In this document: positions 56,386 to 64,000 of the stretch, piece after piece
How the letters are laid out: each line of letters starts with the position of its first letter
Numbering within the stretch: the first letter of the stretch is position 1
Origin: Burkholderiaceae bacterium
GTDB taxonomy: Bacteria; Pseudomonadota; Gammaproteobacteria; Burkholderiales; Burkholderiaceae_C
Direction of reading: 5' to 3'
Length of the DNA stretch: 64,000 nt
NCBI GenBank assembly: GCA_913776825.1
Contig: CAJYPV010000015.1
Coordinates: 62,001 to 126,000, forward strand
Translations under genes and position numbers: made by a program
The notes under the pieces: model-generated
Seen by the model: only the letters and a program-made list of their open reading frames with translations
Database searches by the model: none
What the model was told of the DNA's origin: nothing

Positions 56386-58599
56386 TCACCGAAACCGCTC
56401 AAACCTCAACCCCGCCTCCCCCATCCCCGCGCCCGCCTCCGGCGGCGCCACCAACGCCACTGCCTGCGCCTGCAAGGCCGGCAACAAGCGCAGGCACAGC
56501 GCCAGTTGGGCCTGCAGCAGCCGCAGCGCCTCCGGCGCCGGCTGGGTCAGCGACGCCACCAGACCGGGCGCCAGCGCCGTTTCGTCCACCACCTGCGGCG
56601 GCTGTGCCTGCAGCGCCTGGGCGATGGCATCCAGCGTGCTGAGCAAGGTCTGCACCGCGTGCGCGGCGGCGCCCTCCTCCGGCAGAGAGAGCCGCTGATT
56701 GCGGTGGGCGCCGAGTGCGGACAAGTAATTCAGCAGCGTGTGCGACAGCACCAGGAATCGCATGCCCTGCGGCGCCAGCCGCCGCGCATGGCCGGGTTCG
56801 AGCTGCATCGCGGCGAGCGCGCGCGACAGCGCCGCATCGGCGTTATGCGCGTTGCGACGCGCCAGCCGGTACGGCAAATGATCGCGCTTGCCGGTCTGAT
56901 ACTGCGCCATGATCTCGCGCAGGTAATCCGCCTGGCTGCTGGCCGCCTGAGCCGCCAGCCGGTGCAATTGATGCACCTGCCAGCTCGGCAGCACCAGCCA
57001 CACCGCCAGGCCCGCGATGACACTGCCCGCCACCGTGTCCAGCAGCCGCGGCAGGATCAATCCGAAGCCATCGCCCGCCTGGTTGAAGGACAGCAGCACC
57101 AGCGAGGTGATCGCCGCCGTCGCCAGCGTGTAGCGGGTGTGTCGCGTGGCGAAGAACAGCACCCCGGCCGCGACGGTGAAGCCCGCCTGCAGCAGCAAGT
57201 CAGGAAACAGCTTCAGCAAGGCCCAGCCGACCACCAGGCCGATCACCGTGCCGCCGACCCGCTGCGCCAGGCGGGTCAACGTGGCGCCATATTGCGGCTG
57301 GCAGACGAAGACGATGGTCAGCAGGATCCAGAACCCATGGCTGTCGCCGGTGCTCAGCATCACGCCATAACCGACCGTCAGCGCCACCGCCAACCGCACC
57401 GCATGCCGCAGCAGCGGCGAGCGCCAGTCCAGTTGCGCCTTCAAGCGCTGCCAGGCTTCGGACAGACTGCGCGGATCCCGATCCAGCAGGCTGGTGTCCG
57501 ACGGCGGCTCCGGCAGCTCCAGCGCCGAAGACAAGGCCCGATCCAGCGCGCCCAGGTTCGCCGCCAGCCCATGCAGCGCGGCGAGACCGCGCGCACGGCC
57601 CTCGTCGAGCGCGCCAGGCTGCCGCTCAAGATGGCGCAGCGCTTCCTGCAGATCCTCGATCGCATGCGCAGTGGTGCCGTGCCGCTTCCACGGCGTCTGA
57701 CGACGAATGCGACGCGCCACGCTGCGGCAATCCCGTCCCAGCAAGGCCAGCAGCCGCTGGCAGCGGTACAGCACATCGCTGTGGAAGAAATGCTGGGCCA
57801 GCACCTCGTAATGCTCATGCGAGGAACTGGTGCGCTCATGCACGTCCTGCGCCACCAGATAAGCGTGCAGCGACTCCTGCAGCCAGGTCGGCGGCGTGCC
57901 GGCGCCGCTGCGGCTGAAGAGCGCCTCCTTGCACCGATTCAAGGCCTCCACGACCCGACCGTTCTGCAGCGCCAGCGCCACGCGGCGGCCTTCCAGGTCG
58001 GCGCCGCGCACCGGCTCGAGCAGGCCCGACTTCAGCCGCAGGTACTCGCCCAGGCTTTCGTACAGATTGGCCAGATGCTGCCGCACCGGCGGCGTGGGCA
58101 GGGCCGCAGCCCACACGACGGAGATCACGCCGTACCAGGCCGCGCCCAGCCACAGCAGCGAGACCGCCTGGATCGCATGCGGCTGCGATGAGAGCGAGGC
58201 ATAGATGGCCAGCACCAGCGTCGCGAACGCCATCGTTCGATAGCGCTCGCCCAGCGCGCCGAGAAAGGTCAGCCCGATCGCGGCCGACGCCAGCAAAACG
58301 CCCAACAGCACCGGATGGCCCAGGCTGGCCTGTACCGCCAGCGCCATCAGTCCAAAGCAGACCAGCGTGATGCCCTGCACGCGCAGACGACCGCGCCAGC
58401 TGTCATCGGTCTCCGCCAAGGCGCTGGCGATCACGCCCAGCAAGGCAGGCAGCAAGGCGGACATCCGACCCGTCCACCCGCCCAGCGCCATCACGCAGCC
58501 CAGTGCCAGCAACGCGCGCAGGCTGCCCGACACGGCCTCGCGCTGCCACAGCTGATAGCCGAATTGCCACCATCCTCGAACTTCACCCGCACGCAACAC
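56386..58599 (-). CDS. FUSC family inner-membrane protein (YccS/AaeB-like exporter)
   Basis: This 737-residue protein has two membrane bundles, at about 25-165 and 395-545, each with five to six segments, separated by a helical cytoplasmic domain. FWILLTIVFVCQPQYGATLTR and RVGGTVIGLVVGWAL are FUSC/YccS signatures. The start is GTG with GGAGG 7 bases upstream. Family members include aromatic acid exporters and YccS of uncertain role. It converges with the AbiE toxin, leaving 15 bp. Confidence 0.92.
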   Translation of the reverse strand: MLRAGEVRGWWQFGYQLWQREAVSGSLRALLALGCVMALGGWTGRMSALLPALLGVIASALAETDDSWRGRLRVQGITLVCFGLMALAVQASLGHPVLLGVLLASAAIGLTFLGALGERYRTMAFATLVLAIYASLSSQPHAIQAVSLLWLGAAWYGVISVVWAAALPTPPVRQHLANLYESLGEYLRLKSGLLEPVRGADLEGRRVALALQNGRVVEALNRCKEALFSRSGAGTPPTWLQESLHAYLVAQDVHERTSSSHEHYEVLAQHFFHSDVLYRCQRLLALLGRDCRSVARRIRRQTPWKRHGTTAHAIEDLQEALRHLERQPGALDEGRARGLAALHGLAANLGALDRALSSALELPEPPSDTSLLDRDPRSLSEAWQRLKAQLDWRSPLLRHAVRLAVALTVGYGVMLSTGDSHGFWILLTIVFVCQPQYGATLTRLAQRVGGTVIGLVVGWALLKLFPDLLLQAGFTVAAGVLFFATRHTRYTLATAAITSLVLLSFNQAGDGFGLILPRLLDTVAGSVIAGLAVWLVLPSWQVHQLHRLAAQAASSQADYLREIMAQYQTGKRDHLPYRLARRNAHNADAALSRALAAMQLEPGHARRLAPQGMRFLVLSHTLLNYLSALGAHRNQRLSLPEEGAAAHAVQTLLSTLDAIAQALQAQPPQVVDETALAPGLVASLTQPAPEALRLLQAQLALCLRLLPALQAQAVALVAPPEAGAGMGEAGLRFERFR

Positions 58600-58996
58600 C
58601 GTCCCACCTCCACTGGCTCTTTCGGCACAGAGGAAGCAAGTATCAAGCCGATTGAGGACCGCGATCCTCAGCGCGCCTCACGAGACGCGCCGATCCGCCA
58701 AGCAAGCCGCGAGACCGGCCGCGCTTCGCACGACCGCCGCCCGACGAGCGCGTCACGCGGCCAAACCCGACATCGCCTCAGCTCAAGTCGCCGCAGCAGG
58801 TGACGAGCTCGCGCAAGACCTGGAACTCCGTCCTGACGAGGCCTAGGCTGAATTGACGCTTCTCAGCTTCGCGACCACGAGCCGAGCGCGTCCCGAATGC
58901 TTTGACCAATGCCAAGGCTTCAGCCCACCCCGGCGCGCACGCTGTGATCCGTGCCATCGAGGCATGTCCGGCGATCACGCCGTGGAAGGAGCCCTC
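58600..58996. other. Intergenic region upstream of a small ORF
   Basis: About 400 bp with no supported gene. It contains the FUSC promoter on the minus strand and a ribosome site (GAAGGAG, 58985-58991) for the small ORF that follows. Confidence 0.45.
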
Positions 58997-59140
58997 ATGT
59001 TCGTCCTCTCCCTGTTCTCCCGTCTATGTGCCGCCCTGCGCCAGCTCGGCGCACATGCGCCTCGCCGTGTCGAGGCAGGCCCGCTGTCCGCGTCCGCCGC
59101 GCTGCGGCAAGTGATGGCGGACGGCAGCGCAGGCGTCTGA
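58997..59140 (+). CDS. Small hypothetical protein (47 residues)
   Basis: I do not recognise a family. The ORF has a strong ribosome site (GAAGGAG, spacing 5) and a hydrophobic N-terminus, [20 protein letters not shown], followed by a polar tail ending DGSAGV. It could be a short membrane-associated peptide. It lies between the FUSC gene and the YkgJ protein gene. Coding status rests on the ribosome site and composition only. Confidence 0.45.
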   Translation: MFVLSLFSRLCAALRQLGAHAPRRVEAGPLSASAALRQVMADGSAGV

Positions 59141-59394
59141 TCCGAACGGGCGCAGTCGCGCCCAGCGCGGTTGGCGCGTGGCTCGGGTCGCGGCGCAATC
59201 GACTCGGCCCGAGCGATTCCCGCTCGAAGGCTGCGCCGATGGTCCGTCTCGGCGCGAGAATCACCCTTCGCCCACCGGCCATGCGCCGGCGCCGTCGACT
59301 TCAGCCTCCGCTCACCGCCCGCTCACTGCCGCCCACCGTTCCCCGCCGCTGGCCGACGCGCCGCTGGCGGCGGATCGAGCGGCAGCACGTTCCC

Positions 59395-59742
59395 ATGTCG
59401 TCACCCCTCGCTGACCTGTCCGCTGCCGACACACCCACCGCATCCCTGGATTGCCAGACCTGCGGCGCCTGCTGTGCGAGCTTTCGGGTGTCGTTCTACT
59501 GGGCGGAGGCCGATGACGCGCCGATGGGCACCGTGCCCGCCTCACTCACCCGTGCGGTGAGCCCCCATTTGCGCTGCATGGACGGCACGCAGGCGCATCC
59601 AGTGCGATGCGTCGCGCTGCGGGGCGAGGTCGGGCGCCAGGTGGGTTGCGCCATCTATGACCAGCGCTCGACGACCTGCCGCGACGTGCAGCCCGGTGAT
59701 GCGCAATGCAGGAAGGCCCGCCAGCGCTGGCGACTGCCCTGA
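59395..59742 (+). CDS. YkgJ family cysteine cluster protein
   Basis: This 115-residue protein has the CxxCxxxCC cluster in [11 protein letters not shown] and further conserved cysteines in [32 protein letters not shown] and [11 protein letters not shown]. YkgJ/Fli-type Cys clusters probably bind zinc or an iron-sulfur centre; function is unknown. ATG at 59395 begins the conserved product; the longer in-frame extension is Arg/Pro-rich and dismissed. Confidence 0.88.
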   Translation: MSSPLADLSAADTPTASLDCQTCGACCASFRVSFYWAEADDAPMGTVPASLTRAVSPHLRCMDGTQAHPVRCVALRGEVGRQVGCAIYDQRSTTCRDVQPGDAQCRKARQRWRLP

Positions 59743-59846
59743 CACGCGCCCGACCGCGGCGCTTGTTTAGCCCTTACGGTACGGCACTTGCCGGAATTCC
59801 TCATCCGCCCCTGCGGCCGATCGGCTGCGCGCAACGAGGAGTTCTC

Positions 59847-61031
59847 ATGGCATCGAAGTCCCCATCGGCCCAGTCTTCCATTTCGTCCGATTCGTCCAAT
59901 CGGTCGAATTCATCCGATTCGTCCGCTTCATCGCGTTCGTCCGCCTCGTCCCGGGAGCACGAATCGACGCCCTCGAAGGATCCGCGCCGCGACACAACGT
60001 CCGGGTCCGGCTCGCGACCCGCTTCCGCGGGCGACAAGGACTCGCTCTCGCGCCGCACCGCCATGGGCAGCGTGGTGACGGGTCTGGCGGCCGTGATGGC
60101 GGCGCCTGGCGTCCAGGCGGCCGCAGGCAGTGCGAGCTTGCCGCCGCCACCGCCGCTGCGCCATCCCGGTGATCAGTATCCGAAACCGCCCTTCCCCAAG
60201 CAGGAGCAGCCGTGGCCCGGGCTGACGTCCAAGATGACGCCGCGTCCGGATCATGGCGAGACCAGCTATGTTGGCCGGGGCCGCCTGACCGGCCGACGTG
60301 CGCTGATCACTGGTGGCGACAGCGGCATCGGCCGCGCGGCGGCGATCGCTTTTGCGCGCGAAGGCGCCGACGTGGCCATCAACTACCTGCCCGATGAAGA
60401 GCCCGATGCCCGCGAGGTCGTGCAGCTCATCCGCGACGCTGGCCGCAAGGCGGTCGCCCTGCCCGGGGACCTGCGCGACGAAGCGTTTTGCCAGCGCCTG
60501 ATCGCGGACACGGTGAAGCAATTGGGCGGTCTGGACATCCTGGTGAACAACGCCGCGCGCCAGCAGAGCCATGACTCGATCCTGGAGATCAGCTCCGAGC
60601 AGTTCGACTGGACCTTCAAGACCAACATCTATGCGCCCTTCTGGCTGTGCAAGGCGGCGATTCCGCATCTGCCGGCCGGGGCGGCGATCATCAACACCGC
60701 GTCGGTCAACTCGTATGACCCCGGCGAAAACCTGCTCGATTACGCCAGCACCAAGGGCGCGATCATGATCTTCACCAAGGGGCTGGCCAAACAGCTCGCG
60801 AAGAAGGGCATTCGGGTGAATGCGGTCGCGCCGGGACCGTTCTGGACCCCGCTGCAGGTGACCGGCGGTCAAACGCCGGAGAAGCTGCAAAGCTTCGGCG
60901 CCGACACGCCGATGGGTCGCGCCGGTCAGCCGGCGGAACTGGCCTCGGTCTATGTGGAGCTGGCGTCCAGCGAGGCCAGCTACATGACCGGTCAGGTCTA
61001 CGGCGCGTCGGGCGGACGCGGCAATCCCTGA
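59847..61031 (+). CDS. SDR family oxidoreductase with Ser-rich N-terminus and twin-arginine signal
   Basis: This 394-residue short-chain dehydrogenase has Rossmann motif TGGDSGIG (155-162), NNAA (in ILVNNAARQQ), Ser in NTASVNSY and the catalytic Tyr299/Lys303 in DYASTKGAI. It resembles the YdaD/GSP39 stress-induced subgroup (KMTPRPDHGETSYVGRGRL upstream of the fold). The first 45 residues are extremely Ser-rich, and SRRTAMGSVVTGLAAVMAAP (residues 68-87) looks like a Tat signal, so it may be exported to the periplasm. The ATG is preceded by GAGGAG. Substrate is unknown. Confidence 0.88.
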   Translation: MASKSPSAQSSISSDSSNRSNSSDSSASSRSSASSREHESTPSKDPRRDTTSGSGSRPASAGDKDSLSRRTAMGSVVTGLAAVMAAPGVQAAAGSASLPPPPPLRHPGDQYPKPPFPKQEQPWPGLTSKMTPRPDHGETSYVGRGRLTGRRALITGGDSGIGRAAAIAFAREGADVAINYLPDEEPDAREVVQLIRDAGRKAVALPGDLRDEAFCQRLIADTVKQLGGLDILVNNAARQQSHDSILEISSEQFDWTFKTNIYAPFWLCKAAIPHLPAGAAIINTASVNSYDPGENLLDYASTKGAIMIFTKGLAKQLAKKGIRVNAVAPGPFWTPLQVTGGQTPEKLQSFGADTPMGRAGQPAELASVYVELASSEASYMTGQVYGASGGRGNP

Positions 61032-61106
61032 GGTGTCCCGGCCCGCGGCCCATCGGGCGCCGTGGGCCGTTCGACATCGAAGCGGCAACCGCTCGCGGGA
61101 CCGGAC

Positions 61107-61188
61107 GATCAGGTCATCTAGGACCATCGATCGTCGATCCGTCGATCCCTTGATGTCTGGATCGGTTGATCGATCGAACCGTCGGATC
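61107..61188. repeat. Cluster of eight GATC sites
   Basis: GATC occurs at 61107, 61129, 61136, 61144, 61160, 61168, 61172 and 61185, within 82 bp between two convergent genes, as near-repeats of TCGATC and GGATC. Such density is unusual for this sequence, and no function is apparent. Confidence 0.7.
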
Positions 61189-61194
61189 AACGCT

Positions 61195-61461
61195 TCAAGC
61201 GGCCTCGTCGTTGTGGTTGTCGCTGTCGTTGTCCTTGTTCTTCATCACGCCGCGCAGGTTGAGGACAAACAGTCCCAACTGCAGCGTGATGAGGGCATAC
61301 GCCTGCGTGTGCCATCCCCACACGCACCACAGCAGGTTGCTCACGACGAACAGCCAGAAACCCCAGGTGCGGCGACTCGCGTGTCGGGCGCCCACCAGCC
61401 AGGCGGCCACCAGGGTGATGACCATCGCCGGCCACTGCATCGCATCGAGCAAGAGGTCCAT
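61195..61461 (-). CDS. Small integral membrane protein of unknown function
   Basis: This 88-residue protein has predicted membrane segments at about 7-24, 32-48 and 51-68 (WGFWLFVVSNLLWCVWGWHT, AYALITLQLGLFVLNLRGVM). The C-terminus is hydrophilic, Asp/Asn-rich (KNKDNDSDNHNDE). Its layout recalls PnuC-like or small 'AYAL-x-LQLGLFxLNxRG' proteins of Proteobacteria; I cannot name a family with confidence. ATG at 61461 follows GAGGACC. It is convergent with the SDR gene. Confidence 0.75.
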   Translation of the reverse strand: MDLLLDAMQWPAMVITLVAAWLVGARHASRRTWGFWLFVVSNLLWCVWGWHTQAYALITLQLGLFVLNLRGVMKNKDNDSDNHNDEAA

Positions 61462-61566
61462 GGTCCTCGGAGGCGGATCAGTCAAGGGGCATCGCTCCCT
61501 TGAGGCGCGATGGCGACGCGGCGCTTTGTCAGGCGACGGCCAGGATCGCCCGAAACGATGGAAGGG

Positions 61567-61965
61567 TCAGTACGACACGTTCATCGCACCGACTGCCGGA
61601 CGCGACCGGAGCACGTCTTCCAGCACGCCCAGTTGCACGGGCTTGCCGAACAAGTGGTCGAAGCCGAAGCAGTTGGTGAGCGCGCTCTTGCCCGCCGGCA
61701 GGGTGCCGGACAGCGCCACCAGCAGCACCTCGTCCTGGCATTGCTCGCGGGCACGGCGCGCCAGTTCGTAGCCATCCATGTCCGGCATTTCCAGGTCAGC
61801 GACCAGCACCCGTGGCCGTTCTTCCTGCAAGAGCGTCAAGGCCTGTTGACCGGAACTGGCAGTTCTGACCTGGAAGCCATCGGCTTCGAGCGCAGCGCTC
61901 AAGGTGGCCAGGGTGTCCGGCGCATCGTCGACCAGCAGGACCGTGGGGGAATCGGAAGTAGGCAT
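61567..61965 (-). CDS. Stand-alone response regulator receiver protein
   Basis: This 132-residue single-domain receiver has acidic residues Asp13/Asp14 (VLLVDDAP), phospho-acceptor Asp57 (VADLEMPDMDGYE), Ser in VALSGT and Lys in LFGKPV. No output domain or kinase is nearby, so it is an orphan CheY-like protein. ATG at 61965 is used; the much longer reading frame upstream is antisense to the MFS gene region. It may relay signals to motility, stress or biofilm pathways. Confidence 0.92.
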   Translation of the reverse strand: MPTSDSPTVLLVDDAPDTLATLSAALEADGFQVRTASSGQQALTLLQEERPRVLVADLEMPDMDGYELARRAREQCQDEVLLVALSGTLPAGKSALTNCFGFDHLFGKPVQLGVLEDVLRSRPAVGAMNVSY

Positions 61966-62177
61966 GTCGCAGGCCTTTGGGAGACGCATCTGTGAGAACG
62001 AGGAGGCGCGAAGCACAGCGCCGATAACTGCTCGTCGGCAACTCACGTTCCTGCGCGGATCGATGCGACACATCTTTGGACCATCACGCTGTACGGTGTG
62101 GTCATCGTCACGCTGGCGATGCTGAGGCGTCGATTCCAGGAAAAGCGGCCACGCGAGCGCTCGGATCGATCGCCCTC

Positions 62178-63416
62178 TCAACCGCGCTTGTCGACCGGCT
62201 CCGAGTCTCGGGGCGGAATCCATCGTCCCAACAATCCGGCGGCCAGCAGCGCCATCAGTCCGGTGACGGCGATGCCGCCCGCCAGCGACACGCCCGCCAC
62301 CAGCACCGACAGCAACGCCGGCCCGCACGACCCGCCGACGTCCGACAGAAAGCGCCACACCCCGAGGAAATACGCGCGGCCATGGCGCGGCGCATGGTCT
62401 GCGCCCAGGGTCATGATCAGTCCCGACCCGATCCCATTGCCGATGCCGATGGCGGTGGCGGCCATGAGCAGCGTCACGAAGCCCCCGGTGAGCGGCATCA
62501 GCAGCATCGCCACACCGATCATCAGCATCGAGGGCACCGCCACCCAGCGACGGCCTTTCAGATCCATCACCCGACCGGCCGGATAGAACAGCAGCATCTC
62601 CACCCCACCAGCCACGCCGTAGATGAGCGAGGCCACGGCCGGCGCCAGCGCCAGATGCTCCGCCCACAGCGGAATCACCGCCTGCCGCGACGCCCGCACC
62701 GCGCTCACCAGCAGGACGCCGAGGCCGATCGTGAGGAACACGCGACGATGTTCCGCCAGGATGCGCTTCAAGGTGACCGGCGCCGTCGGGGCCTGGCCCG
62801 GCGCCACGCTGTGCACGAGATCCGGAACGCGGGCCCCCACCGCCGCCGCCGCGAGCACACCGGCGATGCCGACGCCGAAGGCCGCGCTGAGCCCGAAGGC
62901 ATGAACTGCCGCCGCCGCGAGGAACGGGCCGATGAACATGCCGATGCGCATCACGCCGCCGAGCGTCGACAACGCCCGCGCCCGGTAAGCGGCCGGCACG
63001 GCTTCGGTCAGGTAGCTCTGGCGGGCGAGGTTGTAGACCGCCTGCGACATGCCGACCATGAAGCAGCCCACCGCGAACGGCACCAGCCCGGGCGTCAACA
63101 CGCACAGCAGCATGCCGAGCGCGCTCCACAGGCCGGCCGCGACGATGGCCCAGCGTTCCCCCCACCGCATGGTGATGAACGAGGCGGGGATGTTGTTGAG
63201 CAGCGAGCCCAGGCCGATCAGCGTCACCACGAAGGCCGCCATCGACACCGAGGCCCCGAGATCGCGCGCCATCAGCGGCACGATCGGCAGGATCGCGCCC
63301 TCGCCCAGTCCGAACAGCAGCGACGGACCGAACGCCGGTACCGCGATCCGCCGCAGCGAAAACTCGGTGCTGGGCGCCGGGGCGGCGGACCCGGAGGTGA
63401 CAGGCGGAGACGACAT
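62178..63416 (-). CDS. MFS transporter
   Basis: This 412-residue major-facilitator protein has twelve predicted membrane segments. FGPSLLFGLGEGAILPIVPLMA opens segment 1, and GSLLNNIPASFITMRWGERW is the loop 2-3 motif, followed by YRARALSTLGGVMRIGMFIGPF. It probably exports a drug or metabolite; the substrate is unknown. ATG at 63416 is used; a GTG three codons upstream is possible. It is not obviously co-transcribed with the receiver gene, which begins 212 bp downstream. Confidence 0.92.
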   Translation of the reverse strand: MSSPPVTSGSAAPAPSTEFSLRRIAVPAFGPSLLFGLGEGAILPIVPLMARDLGASVSMAAFVVTLIGLGSLLNNIPASFITMRWGERWAIVAAGLWSALGMLLCVLTPGLVPFAVGCFMVGMSQAVYNLARQSYLTEAVPAAYRARALSTLGGVMRIGMFIGPFLAAAAVHAFGLSAAFGVGIAGVLAAAAVGARVPDLVHSVAPGQAPTAPVTLKRILAEHRRVFLTIGLGVLLVSAVRASRQAVIPLWAEHLALAPAVASLIYGVAGGVEMLLFYPAGRVMDLKGRRWVAVPSMLMIGVAMLLMPLTGGFVTLLMAATAIGIGNGIGSGLIMTLGADHAPRHGRAYFLGVWRFLSDVGGSCGPALLSVLVAGVSLAGGIAVTGLMALLAAGLLGRWIPPRDSEPVDKRG

Positions 63417-63558
63417 CGTGAGCACGGCACCTGAGCGCAGGCACCTGACGAGGACAAGTGATCGATTCTCACGCGCCCGCCTCCCCTTGACCGGTCGCCG
63501 CGCATCGCATCTGGCGACAGGCGCACGTCATCCGTACGAAGGCTCGTGGTTCGTCCCG

Positions 63559-64000
63559 TCAGCGCGTCACCAGCGCCTTGAAATCCAGGGCGTTGGGCAC
63601 CGCGGCGCCGGAGGCGGTGTTGTCGAAGATGGCCCATCGATCCGCCTGCGCGGACCAGGTCTGCCAGGCCTGCGCCCGCGCCTGCAACCAGTCGTCCTCA
63701 TAGCTCGACCAGTAGATCTTCGGCGACCCATGCCAGCGGTGATAGACCACCGCGCCCGCGCCATCCCCGTGCGCGCCGAGCCATCCGCCGGGCAGCGCTG
63801 CGGCGGGATCCCGCGCCGGATCGGCTGCCACCCGACCCACGCGCATCGCGACCAGGAGCGCATCCGCCTTGGCCTGGAACCAGCTCGGATGACGCGGCTC
63901 GCAGACCACCGGCCCGTCGTGAAGCTGACGCAGCAGGTCGAAGAAGCTGCGCACCGGTCGGGTCTCAAATGCCATCGACGGCGGAAGCTGGACCAGCAGC
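63559..64000 (-). CDS. DUF72 family protein, cut by the window edge
   Basis: The visible 146 codons are the C-terminal part of a DUF72 TIM-barrel-like protein; the frame stays open to the window end, reading LLVQLPPS before an internal Met. Characteristic blocks are FFDLLRQLHDGPVVCEPRHPSWF, VVYHRWHGSPKIYWSSY and RWAIFDNTASGAAVPNALDF. DUF72 proteins are conserved enzymes of unclear function. The N-terminal part lies beyond position 64000. Confidence 0.9.
   Translation of the reverse strand, partial: LLVQLPPSMAFETRPVRSFFDLLRQLHDGPVVCEPRHPSWFQAKADALLVAMRVGRVAADPARDPAAALPGGWLGAHGDGAGAVVYHRWHGSPKIYWSSYEDDWLQARAQAWQTWSAQADRWAIFDNTASGAAVPNALDFKALVTR

Noticed and set aside
61567..63444. A 625-codon frame that would fuse the receiver domain to an upstream region.
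   Set aside because: The part above 61965 is Arg/Gly-rich antisense-like frame overlapping the MFS gene; the receiver begins cleanly at its own ATG.

Overview
The window is about 64 kb of a GC-rich chromosome from a Gram-negative bacterium. Protein families and gene arrangement (RdgC, Hsp33, DUF455, the YccS-type FUSC protein, a GtsABCD-type sugar importer, an ssu cluster) point to a betaproteobacterium of the order Burkholderiales, perhaps the Roseateles/Mitsuaria/Rubrivivax group. This assignment is inference from protein resemblance. I see no rRNA, tRNA, CRISPR array, insertion sequence, integrase or prophage module. Several genes share a Shine-Dalgarno leader of the form GGAGACAAAC, which looks like a habit of this genome.

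Layout. 1-3482: two secreted metalloproteases (M28 aminopeptidase and M4 neutral protease), both with C-terminal PPC domains. 4170-7775: a LacI regulator, an AGE-family sugar epimerase/isomerase and an orphan sugar-binding protein. 8031-11030: VOC protein, short MscS-like channel, then an overlapping pair encoding a RecF/OLD-like AAA ATPase and a TOPRIM-like protein. 11044-14673: a tightly coupled operon of GT1 glycosyltransferase, PLP-dependent decarboxylase and GT2 glycosyltransferase. 15505-28678: about 13 kb of organosulfur scavenging genes, all on the minus strand: ssuEADCB, a second SsuABC-type transporter with an NtaA/DszA-type monooxygenase, a MetNIQ-type transporter, and a DszC/SfnB-type flavoprotein. 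29403-37582: a two-component system, then a LamB-type porin and a GtsABCD-type sugar ABC importer closed by a strong bidirectional terminator.

37729-53215 is mostly housekeeping: a TspO-like membrane protein, UvrD-type helicase, Hsp33, gamma-carbonic anhydrase, DUF455 protein, two DMT exporters, an Lrp regulator divergent from an omega-amino-acid transaminase, a DUF3052 protein, PIG-L deacetylase, an aspartoacylase-like deacylase, a FrnE/DsbA protein, RdgC and an Ogt-type DNA methyltransferase. 53354-64000 holds DusA, a type IV AbiE toxin-antitoxin pair with a perfect inverted repeat in its promoter region, a FUSC exporter, a YkgJ protein, a probable Tat-exported SDR oxidoreductase, an orphan receiver protein, an MFS transporter and a DUF72 gene cut by the window edge.

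Functional links. The orphan sugar-binding protein near 5 kb closely resembles GtsA near 33 kb and has no permease beside it, so it may feed the same channel. The sulfur genes form one desulfonation/desulfurisation programme: import, FMNH2-dependent cleavage, flavin reduction. The most promising under-described modules are the AAA/TOPRIM pair and the glycosyltransferase-decarboxylase operon; the AbiE pair is a recognisable defence or stress module.
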